Positions 17,723 to 23,769 of a stretch of DNA of 23,769 bases are shown piece after piece. A model generated the notes under the pieces. It was not told where the DNA came from and searched no databases. It worked only from the letters and a program-made list of their open reading frames with translations. This DNA is from Entophlyctis helioformis. Taxonomy: Eukaryota; Chytridiomycota; Chytridiomycetes; Chytridiales; Chytriomycetaceae. Numbering within the stretch: position 1 is the first letter of the stretch; each line of letters opens with the position of its first letter. Where the stretch lies: positions 1-23,769 of the forward strand of contig JAHLKH010000290.1 in the NCBI GenBank assembly GCA_025526915.1. Reading direction: 5' to 3'. A program made the position numbers and the translations under genes.

Positions 17723-20700
17723 TCAGCTGCCGGCATCCTCGACAATCGTCTCCTGCACATCTACAATCTGGCCGCTGGCCTCGAGGTGCGTTGCCCCGCG
17801 CTGCCGTATCAGGCCATTGGTGATCGCGTCTGCCCAGCATCCCCTCTGTCCAGCGGATGACCATCGCATGTCAGTGTCAGTCCTTTGTGCAGATCCAGAG
17901 CAGGCTGAAGGCAGCCGCATCTCACCTCTTCGACCGTCTCAAACGTCAGCATCACCAGCTTGCCTCGCACTTGCAGCTCAAGCGACCGCTCCAGCCACGG
18001 CTGGTCCGCCACGGCCAGCTTGACACGGCGGACAGCTTGCAGTGGCACGTAACGCGGCTCCTGTCCACTCTGGCTCGTCAGTGCACAGTCAGCCATACCA
18101 ACCGCCATCTGGCCTGCTCGTTACCTCGGTCAGATTCTCCATGACCCCAAGCAGGAACAGCGGCTCGCACACCAGTGTCAGTGTGACCTGCTTCTGTACC
18201 TGCGCACTTGCCGACATGGCCAGCACTGCAGCGAGCACACCTGTCAGTCCCAACCCCGCGTGCTCGCTCGTCTGCACAACTCGCCTTTATCGGATCTGTA
18301 AATGTTGCCGCGCGTCACATGGCTTGGACGTGCTTGGGTGACCGCGTGCCCCACTATCCGCAGAATCGTCTCAGACTCTGCATCGAGATGCTCCCACATC
18401 TGCGGCTGCGCCGAATGCAGCGTCGACCGTCCTGCCAACGTCGTCCGCTCAGACGCCTTCTTCCTGGTCTTCTGGCTGAGGTTTGCGCGTCTCCGGCGTA
18501 TAGAGTCGCGTATCGGTTCTCCAAGGAGCGTGGCGTTCAACGCCATGATGCCCAGGATCACATCTGTCGACTCGATGTAGAACTGCGTCTTTGGCGATTG
18601 CGCGCTCAAGTAACCCTGCGAAAGCCCCACAACGGCAAGCACGATGATGATGTATGCGGATATCGTGATCTGCCTGACGTCGTTGAACTCTTTCGGCAAG
18701 ATGCGGTTGATGTATGCAAACGCCGCTGCGGCGATAATCATGACGCCGATGATCGTCATGATGACGCCAGAGATCATCTGTGCTGGCAGTCCTGATGCGA
18801 CGCATACCGAGTTGTACGTGTCGTTGGCCTCGATGTACACGAGTTCGGTGTAGTACGGGAAAAACGTTGTCTGGATCGACAGCAGTATCTGCCGATGCCC
18901 GTTCATGTTGGACTCAATCACAAACACAAGACCAAAAGCTCGCAGCAACCATGCACTTACCAGCATGACCAACACCACAATCCTGATCATCCTGAGCAAG
19001 CGCGCCAGAGACACCGTGTGCCGCTCAAACCCCGCATCGGCTCGCATGCACCGAAACACGACGTGCATGCGGTAACTCTGTCGGCAGCGTGTCAGGTTTA
19101 TCCGACTCTCAGCAACCGTTGATGCAAGGCTTGCGGAGCTCACCTTTGCAATCATTGACGATAGAATCAGCGTCAACCCCAGAGCAAGCGGCCATGGCCT
19201 GAACCTGCACCGCATCGGCAAATCTCCGCCAACCAGCGTAAAGGTATTGGCGAGAGCAATCACCATGCCGGCCTGTCATTCATGCCCATCGTGAGCAGCG
19301 GTCGCAGTGTCGCCGTTCCAGCATCGCGTCGATTGGCATTCACTTACCGAACTGATGCATAGCAGCGTCGGCATGCGATGGAAGATGCCTTGTGCTGCTC
19401 TGTAATGCCACACATACCATCCACTTGCAATGCACACAAGCGTCGCAATGGCATAACATGCTGTCGCCGCCATCCGGTGCCAGTGTCAGCCATTCGTCGC
19501 ACATCTTGCTTGGCACATGAGTGGCATACCTAGGAACAGTTTGGTGGCGATGAACTGCAAGGAGACTGCCACCACAACAGGTGCAGGAAAGTCGATCGGC
19601 ACATCGTCGAGGCTTCGTGCACCCGTCCTGTGTATCCATCACGCCAGAAATCAGTCAGCAAGGGCCAGCCCGCAAGCCCGTTTGGCCAAGCCTACCAGTT
19701 GAAGTTGGGATACAGAGTCAGGTTCGACAAGCCCGTATTGTCGTTGACGCGCAGTATACCAACAATAACAAAATTGTTGTCTGCATCGTATTGCCTCATG
19801 TAGACCGGATCTGCCGACAAGTCGCCTTTGTAGGTCAGGTTGACTGCGCCAAGGATGTCGGTCGACCGCATCGCTTCCTGCAGTACATCCCGGAGTGTGA
19901 TTGCATTCCTTAGCGTGCCATTGACGAGTGCCTGTGCTGTGGTGCCGTGCGAGTTAATGACCTGGATCCCCACCATCACGACCACAACACTGCGTCAGTC
20001 GGGTGCATACATCCGATCGCTCACGCGCCATCGCCTTGTCATCATCCTACATGGTCCCATGCCGTGACCAACGACCATAATGCATCGTAGCCAAACTGTA
20101 TCGCGTAACTCGGCTGCTCGTATTCTCCTGGATCATCGTACATGAAGAATAACGGATTCTTCTCCGACATGGGATTGGTGTCCGTCACATCAACAGTGGG
20201 ATACAGCGCCGAGTCGTTTGCGATCATGTTCTGTCGGGCAGCCTCGAATCGCAGCCTCCATGCCCGTGTGTAGTCGTTTGGCGGAGCAGATTCAACACCG
20301 TTGCTCAAGAACGTCACTCCACGCAGGATGGATGGGTCGACAGGTCCTCCCCATTGGTCCGAAGTCTCTGTGGAAATGACCGCGAATGTCTGTGGCGTGA
20401 TCCAGACTGTTCACGGCCAACGAGGTCAGACGCTTGCATCCATGTCCGCGGCGCTGGACCACCCACCATAGTCTGGCCCGACCAAGCCCGTCGCATTGGC
20501 TGCCATCATGATGAGTGGGATGTCCGAGTCCATTCCAATAATCGTAAAGATGCGCAGTTTGGTCGACTTGAGAAACTCGAATGATGTCCGCACTTGGTCA
20601 TAGTACCGTCCAGGTGCTTGGTACGGCTCAAGAGCCACTTTGGCAACAACCTCAATGTCGTGCCTTGGAAGCACGTCCACGATCAACTTGCCAACACGAG

Positions 20701-21442
20701 CGAATGTGCCGTAGCTGATGTAGACAACGGCTGTCTTTGTCCATCCAAAGTGATGGTATATACTGACGGATGCAAGCACCGTCTGGCCCCATGTGCTCGT
20801 GTACCGCCAGAACAGCGGATACCTGCAGGCAAGTTTCAGTTGGAAGGCCACCATCGACATGGCAAGTCGACCTACTTTTCCTTGTTGCTCAAGTCGTCAA
20901 TGGCCGAACCGATCGAGTATGTGGGCAACTGGAGCGACAAAGCACGCTGGATCAGCGACGCTTTCAAGCAAGCATACGACAATCAAACGCACCGTCTTGC
21001 AGACAAGCAATGCTCGATCACCACGCCGCTGGTCAAATCCATCGAGCACCAATGTTGCCGGGTGCGTCGCACATCCTTGTCGCATAGTCAGACACCTTCG
21101 CCGTGTCGTCGTCGAAAAAGTGGATGTTGGTCTCTCGCACAATCTGCAGAGTCGCGTCAGGAAACACGTCTGTCCTTGCATTCACTTCGGCGGCGACCAT
21201 GCGTGATGCTAAGCGTCATCCCGCGCAGAATCGCAGGCGTGGTCAGTGGAATCCTCGATGGCAGATGGGCTGCAGGTGTACGTACCAAAGAAGATACGGT
21301 CCACGTCCACCATGGGCTCGCCGACGACGACAAACGTCAAGAGCGACTCGGACTTGTTAGCCGAGCGGGCGGCCAGACAGGCGGCTGGCAGGCATGACCA
21401 GAGCAACAGCAGCCAAGCCAATCCGGCTGTCCCATGTATCAT
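17723..21442 (-). CDS. Class C-like receptor: PBP1 ligand-binding domain, 7TM, C-terminal PH-like domain
   Basis: Minus-strand exons 21442-21286, 21208-21050, 20960-20876, 20822-20467, 20406-20051, 19961-19696, 19627-19530, 19460-19348, 19272-19144, 19077-18961, 18888-18285, 18225-18125, 18060-17926 and 17845-17723 give 932 aa. A signal peptide (1-24) leads a PBP1/ANF-receptor-type domain (~35-460; GSAIDDLSNKEKYPLFWRY, FGWTKTAVVY, YVWITPQTF, GYDALWSLV). Seven membrane segments follow (~500-735; CRFRPWPLALGLTLI around TM3). The tail carries GNIYRSDK, TLTLVCEPLFLLG, EPRYVPLQAV, KLVMLTFETVEE and RGCWADAI, a PH-like strand pattern with the final-helix Trp896. It resembles GABA-B-like receptors; the ligand is unknown. 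The join 21050/20960 is uncertain. One intron has a GC donor. The gene starts 288 bp after the end of its paralogue. Confidence 0.8.
18283..18284 (-). other. GC-AG intron donor in the receptor gene
   Basis: The exon ends GATAAAG and the intron starts GCGAGT. Its acceptor is at 18226-18227, giving a 59-nt intron. The paralogue uses GT (GTATGG) at the homologous place, in the same phase. Confidence 0.6.
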
Positions 21443-21730
21443 GTTTGGCCGTCAAAGTCCTTGAAAAAGCGCGATGCGTCATGTCGCGTGAACCAGTTGT
21501 TTATCCAAACAAGGCGGCCGAATCCGGTGCCTATTCTCTGACGGTCATGCATGCTATGGTCATAGGCTTGACCGATCCTATGCTGCGAGCCCTTTCAATA
21601 CGTAACGCAAGCCACCATCGTGCTTCCACCACAGATTTGCCGCAGCATCATCATCAGGTTTTATGTACATAGGTGCATGCAAACAATGCCTGTCAGGCAC
21701 CGACTTGGAAGATGGCCACCTCCCTGACGT
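21443..21730. other. Spacer between tandem receptor genes
   Basis: These 288 bp hold the 3' end of the distal paralogue and the promoter of the proximal one. They are slightly more AT-rich than the flanks. No clear TATA box, repeat or gene is seen. Confidence 0.5.
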
Positions 21731-23769
21731 TCAAATCTGGCCAGTGGACTCGAGATGCGTGGCCCCCCAATGGCGGATCATGCAGCTTGCAATCGCGTCT
21801 GCCCAGCATCCCCTCTTCTCGATGTGTTAGTGGGCAGGCGTTGCGCAATGACGGCTCGCACGCCCTTCAGACATGGCCCACCTCTTCGTCGACTCAAAGA
21901 TAAACATGACGGTCTTGTCTCGGACTTGCAGCTCCGAGCGCGTTTTGCATCCAAGGCAGCTCGTCTGACGAGTTGGTATTTTGACGGATCGGATGGCTTT
22001 CAGCGGCACGTATCGCGGCTCCTGTGTCATTGGATCGCGTCAGGCTGTCTGCAGAGTGAATGCACGCACTTGGCACACATACCTCTGTGGCTGCGTCCAT
22101 GAACCCGAAAATGAACAGCGGCTCGCTGACCAGCGTTAGTGGATGGCTCTTGGGTAGGAGATGTTGTCGACAAGGCCATGACTGCACACAGACAAAGCAA
22201 CGGCCAGTCAGTTGTCAGGACGCGGCTCGGGCGAGTGCCAACGCCAATGCCATACCCTTGTCAGACCGGTAAATGTTGCCGCGAGTGACGTGGCTTGTGC
22301 GTGACTGATGAGCCGTCGAGCCCACAATCCTCAGCACAGTCTCGTTCTCTGCATCGAAATGCTCCCACATCTGTGGTTGCGCCGAATGAGATCCAGGCAT
22401 GTCACTTGCGCCGCTTTTCTCGGCCATCTTCTTGGCAACAAGGCGGCGTTGTGCATTGGCCGCCCGCCGCGACCGGATTGACTTGAGGATGGGCAGGCCA
22501 AGGAGCGTGGCATTGAGCACCATGATGCAGCCCATCACGAGAACAGACTCGAAGCGGAATTGGAACGTGGCCGACTGGCTGCCGAGATAGCCTTGTGCCA
22601 AACCTACGACGGCCGCTGTAGTGATGACGTAGACCGAGATGGTGATTTCTTTGACGTCGTTGTAGTTGTTTGGCAGGATGCGGTTGATGTACGCAAACAC
22701 CGCGGCTGTCACCAGCATGCCGCCGAGAACGATCATCAGGATGGCTGTGATGATGTTTGTTGTTTCGCTGACCGACACGCACGCCAGATTGTAAGTATCT
22801 GCGGATTCGATGTACACTTCGGAAGTGACGTATGGAAAGAACGCAGCCTGCAAAGAGAGCGGTGCCTGTGTCGGTCTGTCAGCCATGGATCCGACGGCAA
22901 CATGAGCAATCACTCCTGGCGACTCACGAGCATGAACAGGAATGTAGCACCGATCAGATTCAAGAGCCGAGCGATCGTGACCGTGTGCCGCTCAAATCCA
23001 GAATCGGCCCGCATGCATCTGAAGATGACATGCATGCGGTAGCTCTGTCCCGTGCATGCGGGTTTAGTCTGTAGTCGCGCGTGCCAAACAATGCTCGACA
23101 GGCTCGCACCTTGGCAATGATGCACGACAGGATCAGAGTCAATCCCAGTGTCAGGGGCCATGCGCGAAACCTGCATCTTAGTGTGTCGGCAACACCGCCA
23201 ATCAGCGTGAGCGTGTTTGCCAAGGCGATCGTCATCCCACTGCGCTGATGCAAAGCAGGATAGGCGTGCGGTGAAAGATGCCGCGCGCCGACTGGTGGAG
23301 CCAGATGTACCGCCCGCTTGCAATGCACAACAAAGTAGAGACGGCGTAGATTGCTGCCGGAGAACGAGTCAATCCACAAGCATGGCATTTCCAGACAGGA
23401 GGACAGGATGCATGCCCGACTCACCAAGCAAGATCCGTGTCTCGAGTTGGTCCCACTTTGCAGCATTGTACACCACTATCGGAAAGTCTATGGGCACATC
23501 ATCGCGCCTTCGGCCGCCCGTCCAGTTGAAGCTGTCATACACCGTGAGAGCAGACATGCCGGTTTCGTCGTCGACACGCAGAACGCCGACGGTCACCAGG
23601 TCAAAGTTGTCGTTGTACTGCATGATGATCATTGGGTCGGCTGAGAGGTCGCCAACAGGCGTGAATCGAGACGGCCACACTGCCTGTTCGTGCCGCGACG
23701 CCACTTTCAAGATATCCGGCAATATGATGGCGTCATGCAGTGACCCGTTTGCGACTGCCTGTGCGGTTG
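21731..23769 (-). CDS. Second receptor paralogue (PBP1-7TM-PH-like), 5' part outside the window
   Basis: Minus-strand exons: beyond 23769 to 23425, 23353-23110, 23044-22928, 22865-22256, 22181-22083, 22021-21882 and 21812-21731. The product aligns end to end with its neighbour: GDLSADPM, DDVPIDFP, CRFRAWPLTLGLTLIL, SYRMHVIFRCMRAD, FAYINRILP, HSAQPQMWEHFDAE, SHVTRGNIYRSDK, LTLVSEPLFIFG, EPRYVPLKAI, MFIFES and GCWADAI. It stops about 14 residues earlier than its neighbour. It lacks two introns present there. Two frame problems remain: one base short at the C run 23236-23238 between TM1 and TM2, and one base extra at the G run 22152-22154. Both could be consensus errors; otherwise this is a decaying copy. 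Confidence 0.75.

Noticed and set aside
21208..21280. Coding reading TTPAILRGMTLSIT between the first two receptor exons
   Set aside because: Using it would need a 16-28-nt intron. The 77-nt intron GTACGT...CTTAG keeps phase and joins directly to RMVAAEVNA, which fits the binding-domain family.
20594..21397. Long open frame (267 codons) on the plus strand opposite the receptor
   Set aside because: It is antisense to well-supported exons of the PBP1 domain, has no ATG at its start and shows no domain-like pattern.
1..23769. tRNA, rRNA, CRISPR array or bacterial-type operon signals
   Set aside because: None was recogn­isable by eye. The spliced genes and 60S/RPA components make a bacterial origin untenable.

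Overview
This is a nuclear DNA window from a eukaryote. It is GC-rich and gene-dense, with short GT-AG introns (mostly 53-130 nt) and intergenic gaps of about 100-900 bp. Conserved housekeeping genes (UTP11, uL6, RPA1, a GPI ethanolamine-phosphate transferase), a Fanzor gene and a tandem pair of periplasmic-binding-protein/7TM receptors together suggest an early-diverging zoosporic (chytrid-like) fungus. The lineage is an inference; no rRNA or tRNA gene is visible to confirm it.

Layout. 18-3228 (+): an eight-exon Fanzor gene, the eukaryotic relative of TnpB and a probable RNA-guided DNA endonuclease, followed by a short AT-rich stretch with consecutive stem-loops. 3568-4812 (+): UTP11. 5041-6972 (+): a PIG-O/Gpi13 GPI ethanolamine-phosphate transferase gene whose two ends are clear but whose middle, including most metal ligands, is absent. 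7172-7630 (+): exon(s) of a small secreted protein with a GPI-signal-like tail. 7965-8583 (-): a compact nuclear gene for mitochondrial-type ribosomal protein uS3. 8680-8865 (-): an orphan last exon of a short-chain dehydrogenase. 9322-13020 (+): an intron-less 1232-residue PIG-O-like membrane protein whose catalytic residues are replaced. 13307-13998 (-): ribosomal protein uL6 with a probable 5'-UTR intron. 14946-17614 (-): replication protein A large subunit with two single-base frame breaks. 17723-21442 and 21731-23769 (both -): tandem receptor paralogues with an extracellular binding domain, 7TM and a C-terminal PH-like domain; the second runs off the window.

Themes. The most novel items are (i) the Fanzor gene and its structured 3' flank, (ii) two PIG-O-like genes within 10 kb, one missing its middle and one looking like a pseudoenzyme, and (iii) the receptor-7TM-PH architecture in tandem copies that differ in intron content. 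Five apparent single-base indels in C/G runs, in three genes including essential RPA1, look more like consensus errors than real lesions and should be checked first. All exon boundaries were inferred by eye from splice signals, phase and family similarity.
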